From DASPKT01 sp035626475 (GTDB lineage Bacteria; Pseudomonadota; Alphaproteobacteria; Azospirillales; Azospirillaceae): a DNA stretch of 64,000 bases. The notes under the pieces were generated by a model, which did no database searches, was not told where the DNA came from, and saw only the letters and a program-made list of their open reading frames with translations. Both the position numbers and the translations under genes were made by a program. Location: the NCBI GenBank assembly GCA_035626475.1, contig DASPNP010000053.1, positions 1-64,000 of the forward strand, written 5' to 3'. This document shows, piece by piece, positions 46,956 through 54,742 of the stretch (position 1 is its first letter; the number at the start of each line of letters is the position of its first letter).

Positions 46956-46974
46956 GGCGGTGGTCGCGCCGGTC

Positions 46975-46988
46975 TTGATCCATCTCAA
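46975..46988. promoter_or_regulatory. FNR/FixK-like box upstream of the TauE/SafE-like gene
   Basis: TTGAT-CCAT-CTCAA matches TTGAT-N4-ATCAA with one mismatch. It is 60 bp before the gene start. Confidence 0.65.
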
Positions 46989-47048
46989 GGACCGGCGCCG
47001 ACCGCGCGCCTAATGTCGTCCCCGAACGCTTCGCCGGGTGACGCGACC

Positions 47049-47807
47049 ATGATCGACCTCTCCAGCTGCATGGCCGCGATCGACGGCGCCAAGGGCCTGA
47101 TCTCCGCCCTGTTCATGGCCGGGCTGGTCGGCGGCTTCGGCCATTGCGCGCCCATGTGCGGCCCCTTCGTGCTGGCCCAGGCCGGCCGGCCGGGGGCGGC
47201 CGGCCCGGGCGCGTCGGGTCCGGTGCTGACGCGGGTCCGGGGCGCGCTGCTGCTGCCCTACCATGCCGGGCGGATGCTGACCTACGGGGCGCTGGGCGCC
47301 GTGGTCGGCGGCATGTCCGGGCTGGTGGTGGCGGCGACGGGGTTCCGCTGGCTGCTGGCGGCGGCGCTCGCGGTGGCGGCGCTGCTGTTCCTGCGCCAGG
47401 GGCTGAGGGGACTGTCGCCCTGGTTGCCCGCCTGGATGATGCCCTCCGCGCCGGGCGGAGGCGGACCTTCGGGTTCGGCCATGCTGATGGCCCGGCTGCT
47501 GCGGCCGCTGCTGTCCAGGCCCGGCGGGCCGGGCGGCTTCGCGCTGGGCGTGGCGCTGGGCTTCCTGCCCTGCGGCTTCCTCTACGCCGCACTGGCCTCG
47601 GCGGTGGGCAGCGGCGGCGCGGTCGAGGGCTTCGCCGCCATGGCCGCCTTCGCGTTGGGCACCATGCCCAGCCTCCTCATGGTCGGCTTCGCCGGCACCG
47701 CCGCGGCGGCCGCCTGGCGGCAGGCGGTGAGGGTCGCGGCCCCGGCGCTGATGCTGGTCAATGCCGGCGTGCTGACGATGATGGCCTGGCACACGATGGT
47801 CGGGTGA
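47049..47807 (+). CDS. UreH/TauE-SafE-like membrane protein
   Basis: The 252-residue protein has six or seven membrane segments. The first carries GGFGHCAPMCGPFVLAQ, and a second similar helix GFALGVALGFLPCGFLYAAL occurs after a cytoplasmic loop. This two-repeat pattern with Cys-containing helices is typical of the UreH-like/TauE-SafE family, whose members near cbb3 oxidase genes are linked with metal handling, and MC motifs suggest copper or nickel. An FNR/FixK-like box lies upstream, as at ccoN and ccoG, so the gene is probably co-regulated with the oxidase. The start at 47049 is the better of two nearby ATGs but has no strong ribosome site. Confidence 0.82.
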   Translation: MIDLSSCMAAIDGAKGLISALFMAGLVGGFGHCAPMCGPFVLAQAGRPGAAGPGASGPVLTRVRGALLLPYHAGRMLTYGALGAVVGGMSGLVVAATGFRWLLAAALAVAALLFLRQGLRGLSPWLPAWMMPSAPGGGGPSGSAMLMARLLRPLLSRPGGPGGFALGVALGFLPCGFLYAALASAVGSGGAVEGFAAMAAFALGTMPSLLMVGFAGTAAAAAWRQAVRVAAPALMLVNAGVLTMMAWHTMVG

Positions 47808-47849
47808 GGCCATCCTGGGCTTTTCTCACCCGACGTCCCTCTCTCACCC

Positions 47850-48001
47850 GTCACCCCGGCGAAAGCCGGGGCCCAGGGGTTGCAGCCATGAGAGCTTGAT
47901 GGAGCCGGCCATCTGATAGGTCGGAAATGTAATGGTTTCCGAAGCCCGGCATCGACCGCATCCAGCTGCAACCCCTGGGTCCCGGCTTTCGCCGGGATGA
48001 C
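47850..48001. repeat. Dispersed inverted repeat, family B, copy 3
   Basis: GTCACCCCGGCGAAAGCCGG on the left pairs with GGCTTTCGCCGGGATGAC on the right. The inner part is shorter than in the other two copies and holds only a fragment of family C (TAGGTCGGAAATG). Confidence 0.82.
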
Positions 48002-48032
48002 GGAAAAGGAAGAGGCTCCTAGAAGAGCGGCC

Positions 48033-48827
48033 TCAATCCCCGACCGTATCCTTGTAGGCGTGCCACGAGGCGTGGCCGACCAGCGGCATCGCCACCGCCA
48101 GCCCCAGGAACAGCGTCGCCATCCCGCCCGCCGTGAAGAAGGCGATCAGGCCGGCCCACAGCGCCATGGCCTGCGGATTGGCGCGGACCACGCCGACGCT
48201 GGTGGCGATGGCGGAGAAGACGTTGGCCTCGGGCCGGTCCAGCAGCATCGGGATCGACACGGCGGAGATGGCGAAGGTGACGGTGGCGAGCGCGCCGCCG
48301 ATCAGGGTGCCGACGATCAGGAAGGGCAGGCTGACTGGCGAGGTGAAGACCACGCCCGCCAGATTGTCCAGCGACGGGTTCAGCCCGTTGAAGAACAGCG
48401 CGTAGAGCAGCAGCGACGCGCGGATCCAGGTGAAGTGCAGCAGCAGCAGGGCGACCGCCATCATGCCGATCTGCACGCCGTTGCGCCGCCAGGCCCGCAG
48501 CGCCAGCTCCAGCGTCACCGGCTCGCCCGCCGCCAGCCGCCGGCTGGTCTCGTACAGCCCGACCGCCAGCAGCGGCGCCAGCATCAGGAAGCCGCCGGCC
48601 AGGGGCAGCAGCAGGTGGAAGGTGCCGGTGCCCAGCAGCGCCAGCGCCAGGGCCAGGCTCGCCGTCACGACCAGCGCGCCGTAGGCGAGGCTGACCCTGC
48701 GCGCCGCCAGCATGTCGTCCCAGCCGCGCTGCAGCCAGAGCCACGGACGGTCGACCGGCACGGCGACGACGCCGGGCAGGGCGGAGGAGTGGGTGAGGCT
48801 GCCGCCGGCGATGTGGCCTTCGGACAT
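48033..48827 (-). CDS. DUF2189 family integral membrane protein
   Basis: The 264-residue protein matches DUF2189, with an N-terminal WLQRGWDDMLAARRVSLAYG, then six membrane segments, the conserved GGFLMLAPLLAVGLYETSRRL, and SIPMLLDRPEANVFSAIATS, where the short linker between helices is diagnostic. The end reads GHASWHAYKDTV. Function is not known, but family genes are frequently found near respiratory oxidase loci, as here. The start is the ATG at 48827, with GGGAG upstream; a longer frame is open but unnecessary. It is divergent from ccoN with 262 bp between them, which include the FNR-like box. Confidence 0.92.
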   Translation of the reverse strand: MSEGHIAGGSLTHSSALPGVVAVPVDRPWLWLQRGWDDMLAARRVSLAYGALVVTASLALALALLGTGTFHLLLPLAGGFLMLAPLLAVGLYETSRRLAAGEPVTLELALRAWRRNGVQIGMMAVALLLLHFTWIRASLLLYALFFNGLNPSLDNLAGVVFTSPVSLPFLIVGTLIGGALATVTFAISAVSIPMLLDRPEANVFSAIATSVGVVRANPQAMALWAGLIAFFTAGGMATLFLGLAVAMPLVGHASWHAYKDTVGD

Positions 48828-48982
48828 GGACGCTGCTCCCTGCGGCGGATCTTTCCCGCAGATTAGCACTTTCGGATGAGAGCGGCGATAGGCCGCACGG
48901 CCGGTCGCACGCTTGTCCAGGCCCGCTGTCCCGGCCCACTCCGGCGGGTGGGCGGAAAGCGCGGCGCCGGCGAAACCGCTCC

Positions 48983-48996
48983 TTGATTCAGGTCAA
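48983..48996. promoter_or_regulatory. FNR/FixK-like box upstream of ccoN
   Basis: TTGAT-TCAG-GTCAA differs from TTGAT-N4-ATCAA at one base. It lies 94 bp before the ccoN start and 156 bp before the divergent gene. Confidence 0.75.
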
Positions 48997-49089
48997 TGCG
49001 GCCGAGCCCCCCGACCGCGACAGTGCGGCCAACTGCGGAACCGGCGGCCCCTTCGCCGGCGACCGTTCGCCAAACCCCGGGGGACCAAC

Positions 49090-50571
49090 ATGAGTGTAGC
49101 GATAACAGGCGGCGCGCCCTACGCGGCGGCCGGCCCCGTCGCGAGGGAAGAATACAACGAGGCCGTCGTCAAAGCCTTCATGCTGGCGGCGATGTTCTGG
49201 GGCATCGCCGCCTTCGCGGTGGGCGTGCTCATCGCCTCGCAGCTGGCCTTCCCGGCGCTGAACTTCGACCTGGAGTGGACGACCTTCGGCCGCCTGCGTC
49301 CGCTTCACACCTCCGCGGCGATCTTCGCCTTCGGCGGCAACGCGCTGATCGGCAGCTCCTTCTACGTCGTCCAGCGCACCTGCCGCGCTCCCGCCTGGGG
49401 CGGGCCGGAGCTGTCCTGGTTCGTCTTCTTCGGCTACCAGCTCTTCATCGTGCTGGCCGGCACCGGCTACCTGCTGGGCATCACCCAAGGCAAGGAATAC
49501 GCCGAGCCCGAATGGTACGTGGACCTCTGGCTGACGCTGGTCTGGGTCGTGTACCTGCTGATCTTCGGCGGCACGCTGATGAAGCGGCGCGAGCCCCACA
49601 TCTACGTCGCCAACTGGTTCTACCTGGCCTTCATCATCACGGTGGCGCTGCTGCACATCGTGAACAATCTGGCGGTCCCGGTCAGCTTCGTGGGCCTGAA
49701 GTCCTACACGGCCTGGGCCGGCGTCCAGGACGCGATGATCCAGTGGTGGTACGGGCACAACGCGGTGGGCTTCTTCCTGACCGCGGGCTTCCTGGGCATG
49801 ATGTACTACTTCATCCCCAAGGCCGCCGGCCGGCCCGTCTATTCCTACCGGCTGTCGATCATCCACTTCTGGGCCCTGATCTTCCTCTACATCTGGGCCG
49901 GTCCGCACCATCTGCACTACACGGCGCTGCCCGACTGGACGCAGACGCTGGGCATGGTGTTCTCGGTCATGCTGTGGATGCCCAGCTGGGGCGGCATGAT
50001 CAATGGAATCATGACCCTGTCGGGCGCCTGGGACAAGCTGCGCACCGACGCCTCGCTGCGCTTCTCGGTCACCGCCGTCGGCTTCTACGGCATGAGCACC
50101 TTCGAGGGGCCGGTCATGTCGGTGAAGGCCGTGAACGGCCTCAGCCACTACACCGACTGGACCATCGGCCACGTGCATTCCGGCGCCCTGGGCTGGGTCG
50201 CCTTCGTCAGCTTCGGCATGATCTACTACCTGGTCCCGGCCCTCTGGAAGAAGAAGGCCATGTGGAGCAAGGCCCTGGTCGAGTGGCACTTCTGGGTCTC
50301 GACCATGGGCATCGTCCTCTACATCACCTCGATGTGGGTGTCGGGCATCATGCAGGGCCTGATGTGGCGGGCCTACGACGAGCTGGGCTTCCTCCAGTAC
50401 TCGTTCGTCGAGACCGTCGCCGCCATGCACCCCTACTACGTCATCCGCGCCTTCGGCGGCCTGCTGTTCCTGATCGGCGCGCTGCTGATGACCTACAACG
50501 TCTTCCGCACGGTGCGGAGCGGCGAGGCCGCGGCGCCCGAGGGCGTCCCCGCCTTCGCCCCGGCCGAGTGA
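49090..50571 (+). CDS. ccoN: cbb3-type cytochrome c oxidase subunit I
   Basis: CcoN is the heme-copper catalytic subunit that reduces oxygen to water at low oxygen tension in the inner membrane. The 493-residue protein has twelve membrane segments with the expected His ligands: LRPLHTSAAIFAFGGN (low-spin heme), WWYGHNAVGFFLTAGF (CuB His), WAGPHHLHYTALPDW (His pair for CuB) and HYTDWTIGHVHSGALGWV (high- and low-spin heme). The segment VHSGALGWVAF includes the Tyr-independent cbb3 pattern. A GGGGGA ribosome site and an FNR-like box lie upstream. It heads the ccoNOQP operon. Confidence 0.98.
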   Translation: MSVAITGGAPYAAAGPVAREEYNEAVVKAFMLAAMFWGIAAFAVGVLIASQLAFPALNFDLEWTTFGRLRPLHTSAAIFAFGGNALIGSSFYVVQRTCRAPAWGGPELSWFVFFGYQLFIVLAGTGYLLGITQGKEYAEPEWYVDLWLTLVWVVYLLIFGGTLMKRREPHIYVANWFYLAFIITVALLHIVNNLAVPVSFVGLKSYTAWAGVQDAMIQWWYGHNAVGFFLTAGFLGMMYYFIPKAAGRPVYSYRLSIIHFWALIFLYIWAGPHHLHYTALPDWTQTLGMVFSVMLWMPSWGGMINGIMTLSGAWDKLRTDASLRFSVTAVGFYGMSTFEGPVMSVKAVNGLSHYTDWTIGHVHSGALGWVAFVSFGMIYYLVPALWKKKAMWSKALVEWHFWVSTMGIVLYITSMWVSGIMQGLMWRAYDELGFLQYSFVETVAAMHPYYVIRAFGGLLFLIGALLMTYNVFRTVRSGEAAAPEGVPAFAPAE

Positions 50572-50584
50572 GGAGGGACACGCC

Positions 50585-51310
50585 ATGAAACTCAGTCACG
50601 CGCTCATCGAAAAGAACGTCCTCCTCCTCGCCGTCCTGTCGCTGATCACGGTCAGCATCGGCGGCCTGGTGCAGATCGTCCCGCTGTTCACGGTCGAAAC
50701 CACCATCGAGCGGGTGGAGGGCGTGCGCCCCTACTCGCCGCTGGAGCTGGCCGGGCGCAACATCTACGTCCGTGAGGGCTGCTACACCTGCCACAGCCAG
50801 ATGATCCGCACCTTCCGCGACGAGGTGGAGCGGTACGGCCATTACAGCCTGGCGGCGGAGAGCATGTTCGACCACCCGTTCCAGTGGGGCTCCAAGCGCA
50901 CGGGGCCCGACTTGGCGCGGGTCGGCGGCAAGTACTCGCACGACTGGCACGTCCAGCACCTGAAGGACCCGCGCGCCCTGGTGCCGGAGTCGATCATGCC
51001 GGGCTACGCCTTCCTGTCCGACAAGCCGCTGCGCTTCGACGACATGGCGGAGCATCTGAAGGCGAACCGCGCGGTCGGCGTGCCCTACACCGACGAGCAG
51101 ATCGCCCAGGCGGTCACCGACGTGCGGACCCAGGCCGACCCCAACGCCGACGGCGCCGACCTGCTGCGGCGCTATCCCAAGGCGGTGGTGGCGGACTTCG
51201 ACGGCAACCCGGCCGAGGTGACGGAGATGGACGCCCTGGTGGCCTACCTGCAGATGCTGGGGACGCTGGTCGACTTCACCGACATCAACCCCGACGATCT
51301 GAAGCAGTGA
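50585..51310 (+). CDS. ccoO: cbb3-type cytochrome c oxidase subunit II
   Basis: CcoO is a membrane-anchored monoheme cytochrome c that passes electrons to CcoN. The 241-residue protein has an N-terminal membrane anchor, then a heme motif CYTCHS near residue 67 and the distal Met region VPESIMPGYAFL. The family signature GRNIYVREGCYTCHSQMIRT is complete. It begins 13 bp after ccoN with GGAGGGAC as ribosome site and is followed by ccoQ nine bp later. Confidence 0.98.
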   Translation: MKLSHALIEKNVLLLAVLSLITVSIGGLVQIVPLFTVETTIERVEGVRPYSPLELAGRNIYVREGCYTCHSQMIRTFRDEVERYGHYSLAAESMFDHPFQWGSKRTGPDLARVGGKYSHDWHVQHLKDPRALVPESIMPGYAFLSDKPLRFDDMAEHLKANRAVGVPYTDEQIAQAVTDVRTQADPNADGADLLRRYPKAVVADFDGNPAEVTEMDALVAYLQMLGTLVDFTDINPDDLKQ

Positions 51311-51319
51311 GGCCGGATC

Positions 51320-51487
51320 ATGCAGGAACTCTACGAGATCCTCCGCCAGCTCTGGCTGGTCTGGTTCATGGGGCTCTTCATCGGCATCGTCGCCTGGGCC
51401 TACTGGCCCTCGCGGCGGGGGCGGCTGGACGAGCTGGCGAACATTCCGCTGCGCGACGACCCGCCGGCGGCCGGTACTGCGAGGTGA
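51320..51487 (+). CDS. ccoQ: cbb3 oxidase small subunit
   Basis: The 55-residue protein is too short for most gene finders. It consists of MQELYEILRQLWLVWFMGLF, one membrane helix running on to IGIVAWAYWPSRRG, and a charged tail with LDELANIPLRDD. Both the length and the YWPSRR boundary after the helix are typical of CcoQ, which stabilises the oxidase against oxygen. It is placed between ccoO and ccoP, with GGCCGG as a weak ribosome site. Confidence 0.93.
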   Translation: MQELYEILRQLWLVWFMGLFIGIVAWAYWPSRRGRLDELANIPLRDDPPAAGTAR

Positions 51488-51493
51488 ACGGAC

Positions 51494-52363
51494 ATGCCCA
51501 CCAAGATTGAAAAAGACGAGATCACCGGCACCGAGACCACCGGCCACGAGTGGGACGGCATCAAGGAGCTGAACACGCCGCTGCCGAAATGGTGGCTGTA
51601 CAGCTTCTACGCCACGATCGCCTTCTCGGTCGCCTACTGCGTCGCCTATCCGGCCTGGCCCTCGCTGTCGGGCCATACCGAGGGCGTGCTGGGCTGGACC
51701 CAGCGCGGCGAGCTGGCTCAAAGCCTGAAGACCGAGCAGGAACGCCTCGCCCCGATGATGGCGAAGATCGCCGCCGCGCCGATCGAGCAGGTGGTGAAGG
51801 ACCCCGAGATGGCCGGCTTCGTCCAGGCCGCCGGCCGCCGCGCCTTCGCCGACAATTGCGCCGGCTGCCACGGCGCCGGCGGGGCGGGGGCCAAGGGCTT
51901 CCCGACGCTCGCCGACGACGACTGGCTGTGGGGCGGCTCGGCGGAGCAGATCCTGCACACCGTCTCCTACGGCGTGCGCAACGCCAACGCCGATGCCCGC
52001 GTCTCGGAGATGCCGCGTTTCGGCGCGGACCAGCTGCTGGCCAAGGAGCAGATCGGCGACGTGGCGGACTACGTCCTGTCGCTCAGCGCCCCGGTGTCCG
52101 ACCAGGCGGCGGTGGCGCGCGGCGGCCAGGTCTATGCAGACAACTGCGCCGCCTGCCATGGCGACAAGGGGGAAGGCAACCTGGAGATGGGCGCGCCGCG
52201 CCTCAGCGACGCCATCTGGCTCTATGGCGGCGACCGCGCCTCGGTGGTGGAGACCGTCACCTTCGCCCGCAAGGGCTCCATGCCCGCCTGGGCCGAGCGC
52301 CTGGACCCGGCGACGGTGAAGCTGCTGGCCGCCTACGTCCACAATCTGGGCGGCGGGAAGTAG
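51494..52363 (+). CDS. ccoP: cbb3-type cytochrome c oxidase subunit III
   Basis: CcoP is a diheme cytochrome c that accepts electrons from the soluble cytochrome pool. The 289-residue protein has an N-terminal cytoplasmic part (GHEWDGIKELNTPLPKWWLY), one membrane segment and two c-type heme domains with CAGCHG (about residue 121) and CAACHG (about residue 220). The distal Met of each domain appears in the segments SEMPRFG and GSMPAWAERLD. It follows ccoQ by seven bp and ends the structural operon; a family D/A repeat region lies after it. Confidence 0.98.
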   Translation: MPTKIEKDEITGTETTGHEWDGIKELNTPLPKWWLYSFYATIAFSVAYCVAYPAWPSLSGHTEGVLGWTQRGELAQSLKTEQERLAPMMAKIAAAPIEQVVKDPEMAGFVQAAGRRAFADNCAGCHGAGGAGAKGFPTLADDDWLWGGSAEQILHTVSYGVRNANADARVSEMPRFGADQLLAKEQIGDVADYVLSLSAPVSDQAAVARGGQVYADNCAACHGDKGEGNLEMGAPRLSDAIWLYGGDRASVVETVTFARKGSMPAWAERLDPATVKLLAAYVHNLGGGK

Positions 52364-52377
52364 GACCGGCACGCCTC

Positions 52378-52404
52378 ATCCCTCTCCCCTTGCGGGAGAG
52401 GGAT
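52378..52404. repeat. Family D palindrome after ccoP
   Basis: ATCCCTCTCCCC and GGGAGAGGGAT form a hairpin with TTGC between them, the same unit as at 32057. The matching right-hand D end is not clearly preserved here. Confidence 0.7.
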
Positions 52405-52440
52405 GGGCCGGTGTGTGAGGATGGGGCAGCGGTTCCGTTG

Positions 52441-52544
52441 TGCGTCCTTCGACAAGCTCGGGATGAGGACGTTCTTGCTGCTCCCTGTGATTCGAGGTGT
52501 GCCTCGCATCCACCTTCCTCATCCTGAGCCTGTCGAAGGACGCA
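52441..52544. repeat. Dispersed inverted repeat, family A, copy 3
   Basis: TGCGTCCTTCGACAAGCTCG on the left pairs with CTGAGCCTGTCGAAGGACGCA on the right except at a few positions; the ends are TGCGT and ACGCA. Confidence 0.85.
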
Positions 52545-52627
52545 GGCGGGTTCAGCCTCTCCCACCCGTCTCGCCTGGGGTGCGCGCCGCAGAAAATGCC
52601 CCCGCCCAACCGTTTCCCGGACCCCAT

Positions 52628-52641
52628 TTGATCTGCCTCAA
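52628..52641. promoter_or_regulatory. FNR/FixK-like box upstream of ccoG
   Basis: TTGAT-CTGC-CTCAA matches TTGAT-N4-ATCAA with one mismatch. It lies 78 bp before the ccoG start, so the assembly genes have their own oxygen-responsive promoter. Confidence 0.68.
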
Positions 52642-52719
52642 GGAAGCGCCCGGCGCACGGTCCTAAGGTGCGGTCATGGCGGACAGGGTTCCGCCGATCC
52701 GTCATCGGAGCCCCTGGGG

Positions 52720-54249
52720 ATGGAACAGAAAATCCAGAAGGCCGCGCCCGCCGCGACGGCCCCGGCCGTCGGCAAGCCCGCGCCCCAGGCGTCGCTCTAC
52801 GCCAGCCGCGTCAAGGTCCACCCGCGCTCGGTCAAGGGTCTCTTCCGCAGCGTCAAATGGGCGATGCTGACCTTCTGCCTGGCCGTCTACTACCTGGTGC
52901 CCTGGATCCGCTGGGACCGCGGCGAGGGCGCGCCCAACCAAGCGGTGCTCATCGACCTCGCCGCCCCGCGCGCGTACTTCTTCGGCATCGAGATCTGGCC
53001 GCAGGAGGTCTACTACATCACCGGCCTGATGGTGCTGGGCGCCCTGGCGCTGTTCCTGGTGACCTCGCTGTTCGGCCGGCTCTGGTGCGGCTACGCCTGC
53101 CCGCAGACGGTCTGGACCGACCTGTTCATGCTGGTGGAGCGCTGGATCGAGGGCGACCGCGGCGCCCGAATCCGCCTGGACAAGCAGCCCTGGACCATCA
53201 GGAAGATCGCCAAGCGCACGGCCAAGCACGCGGCCTGGCTGGTGATCTCGGCGCTGACCGGCGGCGCGGTGGTCATGTATTTCGGCGACGCGCCGACGGT
53301 GGTCGCCGACATCTTCACCGGCCGCGCCTCGGTCGAGCTGTACTTCTTCGTCGGCATGTTCACGGCCACCACCTACCTGCTGGCCGGCTGGGCGCGCGAG
53401 CAGGTCTGCACCTACATGTGCCCCTGGCCGCGCTTCCAGGGCGCCATGCTGGACAGCCAGTCCATGGTCGTCACCTACCAGGCCTGGCGCGGCGAGAAGC
53501 GCGGCCCGCTGCTGAAGGGCGCCAAATGCGCGCCGCAGCCGGTGGCCGCCCCGGGCGAGCCCGCGCCGCTGCTGGACCTCTGGGCCGGCCGGGGCGACTG
53601 CATCGATTGCGGCCAGTGCGTCGCCGTCTGCCCCACCGGCATCGACATCCGAGACGGGCTGCAGGTGGAGTGCATCGGCTGCGGCCTGTGCATCGACAGC
53701 TGCAACGAGATCATGGCGAAGGTGAACCGCCCGCCGAACCTGATCCGCTTCGACACGCTGGCGAACCAGGAGGCCAAGGCCAAGGGCGGCCGTGTCGGCT
53801 GGACCCCGGTGCGTGCCCGGACGGTGATCTACGCGGCGGCGCTGGTGCTGGTGGGCGCGATCATGCTGGTGGCGCTGACCACCAGGGCCACGCTCCATGT
53901 CAGCGTGCTGCGCGACCGCGCGCCGCTGTTCGTGACGCTGTCGGACGGCGACATCCGCAACGCCTACACGATCAAGGTCGTGAACAAGCGCCGCGAGCGC
54001 CTGGATTTGGTCCTGGCCGTCCAGGGCATCGAGGGCGCCGCCATGGAGGTCCAGGGCCTGGGCTTCGCCGACCGGGGCAGCCTCACGGTCGAGGCGAAGC
54101 CCGACGCGGTCGAGACCTTCCGCGTCTTCGTGACCGCGCCCAAGGCCGCTCTCGCCGCCGCGAAGACCCCCGTCACTTTCACCCTGCGCGAGCCGAAAAG
54201 CGGGGAGGGCGAGACCTACGACGCCGTCTTCCTCGGCCCGAAGCGCTGA
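52720..54249 (+). CDS. ccoG: cbb3 oxidase assembly protein CcoG (copper reductase, polyferredoxin)
   Basis: CcoG reduces copper during insertion into CcoN. The 509-residue membrane protein has about five membrane segments; after the second come WCGYACPQTVW and CTYMCPWPRFQG, two CxxxC pairs in membrane-adjacent loops, and then two 4Fe-4S cluster motifs, CIDCGQCVAVCPTGID and CIGCGLCIDSC. The C-terminus is an immunoglobulin-like periplasmic domain (about 400-509). The start is an ATG 102 bp after the FNR-like box region; ccoH begins ten bp after its end. The gene starts the ccoGHIS assembly operon. Confidence 0.97.
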   Translation: MEQKIQKAAPAATAPAVGKPAPQASLYASRVKVHPRSVKGLFRSVKWAMLTFCLAVYYLVPWIRWDRGEGAPNQAVLIDLAAPRAYFFGIEIWPQEVYYITGLMVLGALALFLVTSLFGRLWCGYACPQTVWTDLFMLVERWIEGDRGARIRLDKQPWTIRKIAKRTAKHAAWLVISALTGGAVVMYFGDAPTVVADIFTGRASVELYFFVGMFTATTYLLAGWAREQVCTYMCPWPRFQGAMLDSQSMVVTYQAWRGEKRGPLLKGAKCAPQPVAAPGEPAPLLDLWAGRGDCIDCGQCVAVCPTGIDIRDGLQVECIGCGLCIDSCNEIMAKVNRPPNLIRFDTLANQEAKAKGGRVGWTPVRARTVIYAAALVLVGAIMLVALTTRATLHVSVLRDRAPLFVTLSDGDIRNAYTIKVVNKRRERLDLVLAVQGIEGAAMEVQGLGFADRGSLTVEAKPDAVETFRVFVTAPKAALAAAKTPVTFTLREPKSGEGETYDAVFLGPKR

Positions 54250-54259
54250 GGACCCGGCC

Positions 54260-54742
54260 ATGACCGTCCAGACGATGCATCCCCCCGCGCCCAGGCGCTC
54301 CCTCATTCCCTGGCTGTTCGTGGCCGGGCTGGGGCTGGTGTTCCTGGTGAATATGGGGCTGGTCTATTTCTCGGTGAGCAGCTTCCCCGGCATCGCCGTG
54401 CCCAAGGCCTATGAGCGCGGCCGGCACTACAACGAGGCGCTGGCCGCCCAGGCGCGCCAGGACGGGCTCGGCTGGGGCGTCGACGCCGTCCTCGGCGCGG
54501 ACGGAACGCTCGTCGTCACGGTCCAGTCCATGGGCCGGCCGCTGGACGGGCTGGAAGTCCGGGGCGAGCTGGAACGGCCGCTGGAGCAGCTGGCCGTCGT
54601 GCCGGCGGCCTTCCGTGCCGAAGGCGAGGGGCGCTACGCCGCCGCTATCGACCTGCCCAAGGCCGGCCTGTGGGAGCTGCGGGCGCGGCTGGTGCGCGGC
54701 AACGACACCTATCTGCTGGTCAAGCGGCTGGTGGTGCGATGA
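54260..54742 (+). CDS. ccoH: cbb3 oxidase assembly protein CcoH
   Basis: The 160-residue protein is of the FixH type, with one N-terminal membrane segment (SLIPWLFVAGLGLVFLVNMG) and a periplasmic beta-sandwich domain. Typical residues are YERGRHYNEALAAQARQDGL after the membrane helix and the final YLLVKRLVVR. CcoH stabilises the oxidase during assembly. It follows ccoG by ten bp and its stop codon overlaps the ccoI start by four bases. Confidence 0.95.
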   Translation: MTVQTMHPPAPRRSLIPWLFVAGLGLVFLVNMGLVYFSVSSFPGIAVPKAYERGRHYNEALAAQARQDGLGWGVDAVLGADGTLVVTVQSMGRPLDGLEVRGELERPLEQLAVVPAAFRAEGEGRYAAAIDLPKAGLWELRARLVRGNDTYLLVKRLVVR

